Shown piece by piece: positions 1 through 6,573 of a stretch of DNA of 14,260 bases. The notes under the pieces were generated by a model. It was not told the origin of the DNA, searched no databases, and worked only from the letters and a program-made list of their open reading frames with translations. This DNA is from an uncultured Planctomycetaceae bacterium (GTDB lineage Bacteria; Planctomycetota; Planctomycetia; Pirellulales; Pirellulaceae), in contig CALBTA010000031.1 in the NCBI GenBank assembly GCA_937967755.1, forward strand, positions 1 to 14,260. Direction: 5' to 3'. The number at the start of each line of letters is the position of its first letter. Position 1 is the first letter of the stretch. A program made the translations under genes and the position numbers.

Positions 1-88
1 GTTGATATCTATCTCATCTCCTGGCTTTTGTCGCCGCTCCGTTTCATGAGGTACGAACGCGCCGTTCTGATCGTCGGTGACTGCCGAT

Positions 89-616
89 CTACCTAGCGCC
101 AACTTCAAATCCCCAACGAACCGTGGCGGGCGGGAGTGAAACATCTTCGGGCCGCAGAGCGATCTGTTCGTTGTAGGAGCAATCCAACTCGGTAGATGCA
201 TCCAAGGCAGCGCTGGGGCGAAACTCGATGGACGAGTCTTCTTCGCGCGGTTGCGAATAGGTAGACCCCAAGAACTCCGGCACGTCCCGAACCCTGCAGG
301 CGATGTCGAAGATGACCGACAGCGAATCTTCGCCGGTGCTGACGCTCATCGACCAGTGGCTCTTGCCGGCTTGCCCGATGAGCATCAGGATCGGCCGGCC
401 TTCTGAAGACTGATGAACATGCAGTTCCTGCCAGGGCGGGCTGGCCGGCCACAGTTCGTCGGGCCCGCCTTCCACGGACGACAAGACAATTCGTTCACCC
501 CCCCCTTCGCAAAATTTCACCACGTGCGAATACCGGTCGCCAGCTCGCCGGAATTCACAGCGCAGCGACTTTCCGCCCGAAGGTGCAGTTTCGATAACGT
601 GAATGTCGTCGGCCAA
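89..616 (-). CDS. Hypothetical protein, 175 aa, not recognised
   Basis: I do not recognise this protein. The open frame starts MADDIHVIE and ends FEVGAR with a TAG stop. It has no signal peptide, membrane segment or obvious catalytic motif. The composition is soluble and slightly acidic, with alternating polar/hydrophobic stretches (around 19-45 and 70-105) that suggest a small beta-rich fold, and a proline-rich tail near residue 160. It begins 44 bp after the stop of the phosphoesterase gene on the same strand and could be cotranscribed with it. The reading frame stays open for a further 30 codons after the TAG to the window edge, so the true protein could continue if the TAG were a sequence error or mutation. 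Existence as a gene is moderately supported by length, ATG start and co-orientation; function is unknown. Confidence 0.6.
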   Translation of the reverse strand: MADDIHVIETAPSGGKSLRCEFRRAGDRYSHVVKFCEGGGERIVLSSVEGGPDELWPASPPWQELHVHQSSEGRPILMLIGQAGKSHWSMSVSTGEDSLSVIFDIACRVRDVPEFLGSTYSQPREEDSSIEFRPSAALDASTELDCSYNEQIALRPEDVSLPPATVRWGFEVGAR

Positions 617-660
617 GATCGCTGGGCAACCCGCGTTTATGGGAAGGGTATTTGGCCCGC

Positions 661-1374
661 CTAATTGATCACTTCAACGATGCGGAACGGCACGCCGCGA
701 ATTGGGGCGCCGCCGTTGTGGAACCGCACGCCTGCCAGTTCGTACGCATCCAACGCCCGGTGCGTGTGGCCGAAGTACACCTGGCGAACGCCCGCGTCGT
801 AAGTGTGGCCAATGTCGCCCAGGTAATTCAACAGCCGCCCGGCCGTGCGGCGATGCGGGTAAGCGATAGCCGGCACGGTTCGGTGGACGTGCGCCGAAAC
901 GACCGCGTCGTACAGTAGGTTCGCCGCCGCGCCCTGCTTTTTGTGGTGCGGGCGTCGCGTCCGGGCCTGAACCAGCCGGCCGTGCGTGGCATCGCCGTCG
1001 GCCGCGTCGCCGTGCAGAAAGATGCAATCGCCGCGGCGGAAATAAAAAGGGTCCCAACTCAGGTTCTCATGCCAGGCCGCCAACCGATCCAGCCGCTTCA
1101 TCAAGCAGCCGTGATGATCGTGATTGCCCAACAGCATATGAAACTGGCAACGCGGCGCGCTGGTGACCAGTTCTCCCAGCCACTTCGCCGCCGCGTCAAC
1201 GGTGCGGTCCACACTCGCCAACGTCGTCCAGCGAAAGTCAAAAATATCACCCCCCAAAACAAACGTATCCGCCTTCCGGGCTGCCGCCCGCAACGCCGGC
1301 AAATGCTCCCCCGCCCGCGACCGCCGCGAGAACAAGTGCAAGTCAGAAACGAAATAGGCGTGACCAAGGGGCAT
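661..1374 (-). CDS. Calcineurin-like metallophosphoesterase, LpxH-like
   Basis: A 237-residue dinuclear-metal phosphoesterase. All signature blocks are present in order: DLH (D11, H13), GGDIFD (D43, D46), GNHDH (N84, H85, D86), HGD (121-123) and GHTH (202-205). UDP-2,3-diacylglucosamine pyrophosphatase LpxH, which makes lipid X in lipid A synthesis, has the same layout, including the GD-x-FD-x-W block. LpxH usually has GNRD where this protein has GNHD, so the substrate is uncertain. I place the start at the ATG just before PLGHAYFVSDLHL because the phosphoesterase fold begins there. A longer frame from 1476 would add 34 residues with no family match. No signal peptide is present, so it is probably cytoplasmic or peripheral at the inner membrane. 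It is followed after 44 bp by an unrecognised gene on the same strand. Family call is firm; the exact substrate is not. Confidence 0.82.
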   Translation of the reverse strand: MPLGHAYFVSDLHLFSRRSRAGEHLPALRAAARKADTFVLGGDIFDFRWTTLASVDRTVDAAAKWLGELVTSAPRCQFHMLLGNHDHHGCLMKRLDRLAAWHENLSWDPFYFRRGDCIFLHGDAADGDATHGRLVQARTRRPHHKKQGAAANLLYDAVVSAHVHRTVPAIAYPHRRTAGRLLNYLGDIGHTYDAGVRQVYFGHTHRALDAYELAGVRFHNGGAPIRGVPFRIVEVIN

Positions 1375-1531
1375 GGTGGTATTTTCGATTGAAAAGGCGA
1401 ACCGAGGAATTTTAGCGAGAAACCGGCGAGAGGCCAGCCGAATTTCGTGGGCCTCATGAATGCCCGTTGAAAGCAAGGGCTGACTGTGTTTCCAGATATC
1501 TTCTTTTTAAAAGCCCAAACAGTTGGCTCCA

Positions 1532-2023
1532 TCACCAGAATTTCCACCAAGGTCGCTCGGAAGGCACTTCGTGATACAAATAAGGAGGGGTGACGGTTGT
1601 AGAAATGAGGTCTACTTCATTGGATTCCGCAATGGAAATCCCGTTCTGAATCGCTTGGTATTCGGTACTGAACGAAGCTATCTTGCGAGCATCCTCTCGG
1701 TAAGTGCTACGCGCAGCCGTTCTAGCCGCGACGCGAAATAGCGGGCTCTTACCGAGACGCCGCCTCAATTCTTTGGAGGACGAAGAATAGGCCTCGAAGT
1801 AATGTTGTGGAAACCTGATCACGATGTCTTCCGACTGGAGAACTTGCCTGCAAAATGCAAGAGGAACGAACAGAAACGCCGCTTCGGCCCTTGCGCGTTC
1901 AACACCCTCGCGCTTGAGCATGTCGATTAAGTCAGCGCGCGTTCGCCGAAGATTCTCAGATGCCGTGTCGGGCTGCTGAAGAAAGAAGGCAACGGTAATG
2001 TCAACGAGTTGCTGGAGTTCCAC
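1532..2023 (-). CDS. Hypothetical protein, 163 aa, not recognised
   Basis: I do not recognise this protein. It starts MELQQLVDI and ends in an aromatic tail PWWKFW. Residues about 1-60 look helical and amphipathic, with a charged stretch around 24-47; FLFVPLAFCRQVL (about 50-62) is hydrophobic but too short and interrupted to be a confident membrane helix. A Ser-rich and Arg-rich stretch follows (SSSSKELRRRLGK, then RVAARTAARS). No metal-binding or nucleotide-binding motif is visible. It begins 49 bp after the dehydratase gene and lies 157 bp upstream of the phosphoesterase start. The lower GC in parts of this stretch relative to neighbours hints at a lineage-specific or acquired gene, but this is weak. 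Accepted as a gene for its length, ATG start and co-orientation. Confidence 0.58.
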   Translation of the reverse strand: MELQQLVDITVAFFLQQPDTASENLRRTRADLIDMLKREGVERARAEAAFLFVPLAFCRQVLQSEDIVIRFPQHYFEAYSSSSKELRRRLGKSPLFRVAARTAARSTYREDARKIASFSTEYQAIQNGISIAESNEVDLISTTVTPPYLYHEVPSERPWWKFW

Positions 2024-2072
2024 TGATTCTGTTGCAAACGTCTATTTTGGTGAATGAATAGCCAGGAGCAGA

Positions 2073-3176
2073 CTACTCGATTTCAATCACCACTTCACCC
2101 AGCACGTCCAGTTTCGGCTGAACGCCGAGGCCGGGCTGGCCGGGTGCGCGCATCCGCCGGCCGTCGCGGTGGGGGGCGCCGTCGGCGATCGGTTGGGTGA
2201 CGTAGCTGTTGAAGTCGGTCGAGGTGAAAAGCAACTCGGGCGGCGTGCTGTGGGCGAGGTGGCTGATGGCGGCCGTGACAATATCGCCGCCCCAACTGTC
2301 CTCAATCGTCATGGCGATGCCCAGTTCCGTGCAGAGATCGCGGGCCAGCTTGGCCTTGGTCAGTCCGCCGAATTTGCTGATCTTGATGTTCACCACGTCG
2401 GCCGCCTGATCCGCGGACAGCCGCATCAGGCGGTCGATGCCATCGATACATTCGTCCATTACAAAGGGATGATCGGTTCGCCGGCGAATCGACAGGCACT
2501 CCTCATAGGTCAAACAGGGTTGTTCGACGTAGACATCAACATCCTTGACCGCGCGAACGACGCGCATCGCTTCGTGCATTGTCCAGCCGGTGTTGGCATC
2601 GGCGATCAGCTTGTCGCCGGGTTGCAGTTTTTCGGCCACCGCGTGGATCCGCTGGATGTCGGTGTCAGGGTCGCCGCCGACTTTCAGTTGAAACCGCCGG
2701 TAGCCTTCATCGCGGTAGCCGGCGACGTTGGCCGCCATCGCCTCGGGGGCTTGCTGCGAAATGGCCCGGTAGAGGATAAAGTCTTCGCCGTACCGCCCGC
2801 CGAGCAGATCACAAACCGGCCGCCCGGCGACCTGACCGAGGATGTCCCAACAGGCGATGTCGAGGGCGCTCTTCACGTAAGGGTGGCCTTTGAGCACGCG
2901 GTCCATGTGCCGGTTGAGCGGCATCAGCTTCGTCGGATCGTGCCCCAACAGATGCGGCCCCAACTCGGCCAGACCCGTTCGGACCCCGGCGGCGTAAGCG
3001 GGCAGATAGAATGGCCCGAGCGGGCAGACCTCGCCGGTTCCGGTGACCCCCTCGTCGGTTTCGACCAGCACGACCGTGCTGTCGAACACGTCAACCGACT
3101 TGCCGCCCGACCATTTGTACGTGCCTTCATGCAGCGGGAGGTCGACCTGATGGGCAGCGATGCGGGTGATCTTCAT
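2073..3176 (-). CDS. Enolase-superfamily dehydratase, probable cis-3-hydroxy-L-proline dehydratase
   Basis: A 367-residue mandelate racemase/muconate lactonising enzyme family protein. The N-terminal capping domain (about 1-125) includes [15 protein letters not shown]; the barrel follows. Catalytic positions are visible: Lys165 in FQLKVGG and Lys265 in NIKISK as the expected acid/base pair, and Asp193 (ADANTGW), Glu218 (EQP) and Asp241 (MDE) as the Mg2+ ligands. A conserved IEDSWGGD block lies at 291-298. From memory of the family, the motifs [31 protein letters not shown] and [10 protein letters not shown] match the bacterial cis-3-hydroxy-L-proline dehydratases, which eliminate water to give 1-pyrroline-2-carboxylate; a related 2-epimerase role is the main alternative. 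The start is placed at MKITRI, where the family begins; 26 upstream in-frame residues are translated spacer repeat. No other proline-catabolism gene is visible nearby. It lies 93 bp downstream of the MoeA-PBP gene. Confidence 0.85.
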   Translation of the reverse strand: MKITRIAAHQVDLPLHEGTYKWSGGKSVDVFDSTVVLVETDEGVTGTGEVCPLGPFYLPAYAAGVRTGLAELGPHLLGHDPTKLMPLNRHMDRVLKGHPYVKSALDIACWDILGQVAGRPVCDLLGGRYGEDFILYRAISQQAPEAMAANVAGYRDEGYRRFQLKVGGDPDTDIQRIHAVAEKLQPGDKLIADANTGWTMHEAMRVVRAVKDVDVYVEQPCLTYEECLSIRRRTDHPFVMDECIDGIDRLMRLSADQAADVVNIKISKFGGLTKAKLARDLCTELGIAMTIEDSWGGDIVTAAISHLAHSTPPELLFTSTDFNSYVTQPIADGAPHRDGRRMRAPGQPGLGVQPKLDVLGEVVIEIE

Positions 3177-3183
3177 GGGGAGT

Positions 3184-3213
3184 GGTTTTCGGTTTTCAGT
3201 GTTCGGTGTTCGG
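3184..3213 (-). repeat. Heptamer near-tandem array upstream of the dehydratase start
   Basis: On the minus strand this reads as four consecutive 7-bp units, two CCGAACA, then CTGAAAA and CCGAAAA, followed by CC. It ends seven bases before the ATG at 3176. No Shine-Dalgarno sequence is present between array and start. The units share a GAA core with the arrays at 9318-9359 and 9375-9409. Confidence 0.75.
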
Positions 3214-3269
3214 AAGCCAATAGCCGGAATCGCAACGCGTCCCGGAAGACGCATTTCACGCGATGCCGC

Positions 3270-5246
3270 TTACTCCAGCATGAAGCCCATCGACTTCAGT
3301 TCCGCTTGCATGTTTTCTTCCTTCAGCAACTCGATGAATGCTTGTACGGCAGGGCGTTGGAGTCGTGTTTTCGGGATGATGAAATCGTATTGCTCTTGGG
3401 CGATGGGCAGGAAGCCCAGGCTAGTTTGATCGGCGACGGTCTTGATGGCAACGCCCCAATCGGCCCGGCCCTGGGCGACCGCGGCGGCGACCGCGTTGTG
3501 GCTTTTGGCTTGCACCGCGTAACCGGGCGGTTGCCGGCCGGCGAGCAACCGGTCGATCATTACCCGCGTTCCGCTGCCTTGGTTGCGGTTGACCATCCGG
3601 CACCGCGGGTCGTCTGCGATTGCTGCGATGGCCTCGTCAACATTTTCAACTTGAAAGCGCCCGTCGCCTGCCCGGAAGACGATGCCCTGCATCCGCCCGT
3701 AGCCGGCGATCAGTTCCACATTGTCAGTGATGAAGGGCGTGTTGTACTGACCGGTTTCCTCGTCCAGCAGATGAGCACCGGCGATGTCGCACTGGCTTCG
3801 CTTGGCGGCGCCCAAGCCGGCGGTCGAACCGACGGTCAAAAGCCGCGAACTGATGCCGCGGGTGTTCAGTTCCGAAAGCAAACGATCCAGCCCGACACAG
3901 TGGCTGCCGATCACAACCAAATCGGGCGGTCGCAAATCGCGGCCGAGCAGCGTGACATCGACCGTCGTACCCGCGTCCACGATCTCGCGGTGGCGATCGA
4001 TGGTCACGAAGCCATCGGCCCGTGCGAACGTCGTCACACTGCCGGATCCTTTGCCCATCGGATAGGCAACGTGGAACAAGTCTCCAGACTTGTTCGCGCT
4101 TCGCTGGGAAGTTTCATCGGGCAAGTCAGGAGACTTACCCCACGAGTCCTCGACCAACCCGACAAGAAGATACTCCGTGCGGCCTACTTCGGAGTTCACT
4201 TTCACGGCCAACTTAGCGGGAATCGTTGGGCGTTGTTCTTGCGAGCGCCCGGCCAGCTTGCGCAGCACCGGCGCGACGAACTCATGAAACGTGAAGATCG
4301 CCGAGGTCGGAAAGCCGGGCAGGATCACGACCGGCTTATTGCCCGTCACAGCCAGGCAGATGGGTTTGCCCGGTTTCAACGCCACGCCGTGGGCGACGAT
4401 GCCGGGGTCGGTCAGCTCGCCGACGACGCGGTAAGAAATATCGCCAGCCCCTTTGCTGGTTCCGCCTGAGAGCAGCACGCAATCGGCTTGCGCCAGCGCA
4501 TCGCCGATGGCAGTTCGCAGTTGCTCGAAATCGTCAGGCACGATGCCCAGCAGCAGCGGTTGCCCGCCGAGTTCCTTGACCCCGTCGGCGAGGACGCGGG
4601 CGTTGGAATCGAAAATCAGCGGAGGCCTCATCGGGTCGCCAGGTGCGATGATCTCGTCGCCGGTGGAAAGGATGGCCACCCGCGGGCGGCGGAAGACGTT
4701 GACGCGGTCGATGCCGATGGCCGCCAGCACGGCGGTTTCGCGGCTAGTCAGCGGAGTGTGGGCCTGCATCACCGTTTCGCCCTGGGCGATGTCGGTCCCG
4801 GCGAAGGCAACGCCAAACCCGGGCGAGACCGCCTTCCGCACGATCAACTCGCCCGCTTCGGTGTCGCAATGTTCGACCATCACCACCGCGTCGGCGCCGC
4901 GCGGCAACATTCCGCCGGTGGCGATGCTGACGGCTGCTGCGGGTTGCACTTCAACTTCGGGGACGACGCCGGTGGCGATCTCGGTTTCATGCAGTTGCAG
5001 CCGCCGGGGCGCGGCTTCGCTTGCACCGATCGTGTCGGCGGCTCTCACCGCGAAGCCGTCGTAGTTCGAGCGGTCAAACGAAGGCACATCGACCGCGGCG
5101 ATCACGTCTTGCCCCAACACACGGCCCAGCGCTTCATCGAGAGCAACTTCCTCAATGCCCAGCGGGTTCAGGTTGAGCGCACCTTCGAAGCGCCGCGCGG
5201 CTTCGTCACGGTCGATCACGTTCAGGAACTGCTGCTGATCAGCCAT
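3270..5246 (-). CDS. moeA: MoeA fused to a PBP-like domain (molybdopterin molybdotransferase)
   Basis: A 658-residue two-part protein. Residues 1 to about 437 are a complete MoeA, which inserts molybdate (or tungstate) into adenylylated molybdopterin: YDGFAV (62-67), TGGMLPRGADAVV (110-122), STGDEI (194-199), SGGTSKG (260-266), an intact KPGKP (291-295) and LPGFP (309-313). Residues about 440-658 form a periplasmic-binding-protein-like domain (PF12727 type) with NRNQGSGTRVMID near 553 and YDFIIPKTR near 620. There is no signal peptide, so the domain acts in the cytoplasm, perhaps sensing the oxyanion or a cofactor intermediate (inference). Residues 369-392, inside the MoeA C-terminal domain, are encoded by a palindromic repeat and have no counterpart in MoeA as I know it. 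The start overlaps the upstream moeA by 8 bp, implying translational coupling. Confidence 0.9.
   Translation of the reverse strand: MADQQQFLNVIDRDEAARRFEGALNLNPLGIEEVALDEALGRVLGQDVIAAVDVPSFDRSNYDGFAVRAADTIGASEAAPRRLQLHETEIATGVVPEVEVQPAAAVSIATGGMLPRGADAVVMVEHCDTEAGELIVRKAVSPGFGVAFAGTDIAQGETVMQAHTPLTSRETAVLAAIGIDRVNVFRRPRVAILSTGDEIIAPGDPMRPPLIFDSNARVLADGVKELGGQPLLLGIVPDDFEQLRTAIGDALAQADCVLLSGGTSKGAGDISYRVVGELTDPGIVAHGVALKPGKPICLAVTGNKPVVILPGFPTSAIFTFHEFVAPVLRKLAGRSQEQRPTIPAKLAVKVNSEVGRTEYLLVGLVEDSWGKSPDLPDETSQRSANKSGDLFHVAYPMGKGSGSVTTFARADGFVTIDRHREIVDAGTTVDVTLLGRDLRPPDLVVIGSHCVGLDRLLSELNTRGISSRLLTVGSTAGLGAAKRSQCDIAGAHLLDEETGQYNTPFITDNVELIAGYGRMQGIVFRAGDGRFQVENVDEAIAAIADDPRCRMVNRNQGSGTRVMIDRLLAGRQPPGYAVQAKSHNAVAAAVAQGRADWGVAIKTVADQTSLGFLPIAQEQYDFIIPKTRLQRPAVQAFIELLKEENMQAELKSMGFMLE
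4071..4143 (-). mobile_element. BIME-like inverted palindrome pair inserted in frame in the MoeA-PBP gene
   Basis: A 73-bp element with 15-bp terminal inverted repeats (4071-4085 and 4129-4143) that match at 12 of 15 positions and both begin GTGG when read inward. Each end is itself a hairpin: arms AACAAGTCT and AGACTTGTT (4075-4083 and 4086-4094, perfect), and arms GGGCAAGTC and GACTTACCC (4119-4127 and 4132-4140, one mismatch). A tetranucleotide followed by a palindrome, in two inverted copies, is the architecture of a REP doublet (BIME). Translation stays open across it, giving 24 residues (W369-H392), with KSPDL and KSGDL echoing the repeated DNA. Confidence 0.75.
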
Positions 5247-6489
5247 ATAGGTACACGTCCACCGCCGCGCCGGGCGGGTAACCTTCGCTGCCGGCTGCGA
5301 TCACCACGAACCCATCCGCCTGCGTCGTACTGCTGAGCATCGATGCCCCGCTGATCGCCAACGGCTGCACCTGATCGTCAACGATCTTCACGCGGGCGTA
5401 GTCGGTTCGCCCGATCTGCGAAACCAGTTTGCGAGACAGCGGCAACCGTCGCGTCGGGTAAGGCCAATTCGCAGGACGGCCGCCCAAGCGGCGAATCGCC
5501 CGGCCCGCGAAGAAGTCGTAGGCGCACAAGCAAGACACCGGATTGCCCGGCAGCAACAGCACAAGCGCTTCGCCAAGCTGCCCCATGCCGGCGGGACTGC
5601 TGGGACGCATGGCGACGCCGTGAATGGCCAACTGTCCATGTTCGGCGAGCAACACCGGGGCGTGATCTTCCTGGCCCACACTGGAACCGCCGGAGATGAG
5701 CACGACGTCAACGTCGTCGCGCATGGCGGCTAGAATCGCTGCGGGGGTGTCTTCGACTTGCCCGCAAGCGGTCACCGCTGCGCCGTCGCGGTGGACCAGC
5801 GCACGGAGCATCGGGCTGTTGGCGTCGGCGATTTGGAAGCCGGTCGGCGGCGTTCCGGGCGGAAGGATTTCGTTTCCCGTCACCACGATGCGGACACGCG
5901 GTTGGCGGACGACACTGACGCAAGCAACACCGATCGAAGACAACACGCCAACATCCTGCGGGCGAAGCACCCGCCCGGCAGCGAGCACCGGTTGCCCAGC
6001 GGCAATGTCCTCGCCCCGGCGGCCGATGTTTTTGCCGGAAGCGACGTCACCCACGGCGAAGACGTTGTCACCTTCGCGTTCGGTTTGCTCAACGGGCAAG
6101 ACGGCATCCGGGCCGTCAGGGAACGGCGCGCCGGTCATCACGCGCGCGGCGCGGCCTGGTGGAATCGCCGATTCCCAAGGCCGCCCGGGCAGCGCTTCGC
6201 CGACAACGTTCAGCGGCAGGCGGTTGTAAGACGACGCCCCGGCGCAGTCGGACGAGTGGACGGCGTACCCGTCCATCATCGCGCGGTCGAACCCGGGCAC
6301 GTCGACCGCCGAGACGACATCGCCCGCCAGCGTCCGCCCGGCCGCTTCGCCGATGCCGACCATTTCACTGCCCAGCGCCAATGCGTGTTCGTCGACCCAC
6401 CGCAGCGCATCCTCGACCGGCGTGCGACGGGCGAACCCGCGCATGCGCACATCTGGCGGTGTTGTCGGGGCTTCGCGCTGTGTTTTCAT
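5239..6489 (-). CDS. moeA: MoeA-like molybdopterin molybdotransferase with altered KPGKP motif
   Basis: A 416-residue, single-unit MoeA homologue of normal family length. Landmarks: FDRAMMDGYAV (67-77), TGAPFPDGPDAV (119-130), VTGNEI (203-208), LISGGSSVGQEDH (264-276), LPGNPVS (313-319) and a C-terminal domain with IGRTDYARV (359-367). Family members join molybdate to adenylylated molybdopterin in the cytoplasm. In most MoeA proteins the block after the SGG loop reads KPGKP, with two active-site lysines; here it reads RPSSP (295-299), while the fused paralogue directly downstream keeps KPGKP. The protein may therefore have a changed role, or work as a partner of the second MoeA (inference). 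I keep the ATG at 6489 because the PDVRMRGFARRTPVEDAL segment belongs to this subfamily. Its stop overlaps the next start by 8 bp. An 84-bp spacer containing a REP-like doublet separates it from flgL. Confidence 0.9.
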   Translation of the reverse strand: MKTQREAPTTPPDVRMRGFARRTPVEDALRWVDEHALALGSEMVGIGEAAGRTLAGDVVSAVDVPGFDRAMMDGYAVHSSDCAGASSYNRLPLNVVGEALPGRPWESAIPPGRAARVMTGAPFPDGPDAVLPVEQTEREGDNVFAVGDVASGKNIGRRGEDIAAGQPVLAAGRVLRPQDVGVLSSIGVACVSVVRQPRVRIVVTGNEILPPGTPPTGFQIADANSPMLRALVHRDGAAVTACGQVEDTPAAILAAMRDDVDVVLISGGSSVGQEDHAPVLLAEHGQLAIHGVAMRPSSPAGMGQLGEALVLLLPGNPVSCLCAYDFFAGRAIRRLGGRPANWPYPTRRLPLSRKLVSQIGRTDYARVKIVDDQVQPLAISGASMLSSTTQADGFVVIAAGSEGYPPGAAVDVYLYG

Positions 6490-6511
6490 GGATGCCTACG
6501 TAGACGGGTTC

Positions 6512-6560
6512 GTAGGACGGAGTTGTACTCCGTCCTGGACGCAGTGGAACTGCGTCCTAC
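6512..6560. repeat. REP-like inverted doublet with GTAG ends, flgL-moeA spacer
   Basis: Two 24-bp units face each other with one base between them. The left unit (6512-6535) is GTAG followed by a hairpin with arms GACGGAGT and ACTCCGTC and loop TGT. The right unit, read on the minus strand from 6560 to 6537, is GTAG followed by arms GACGCAGT and ACTGCGTC with loop TCC. Hairpins are perfect and the units differ by compensatory changes that keep pairing. GTAG plus a palindrome in inverted pairs is the classic REP/BIME layout, mobilised by RAYT (TnpA-REP) transposases; no such gene is in the window. It could also act as a transcript-stabilising or terminating structure after flgL. Confidence 0.8.
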
Positions 6561-6573
6561 CCCACGACCCATC

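Noticed and set aside
1375..1476. Longer start for the phosphoesterase at 1476
   Set aside because: The added residues have no resemblance to the family, whose fold begins at HAYFVSDLH right after the ATG at 1374.
2169..4469. 766-codon plus-strand open frame
   Set aside because: It lies opposite the dehydratase and MoeA-PBP genes, both of which have clear family motifs; the open frame is a by-product of GC-rich codon use.
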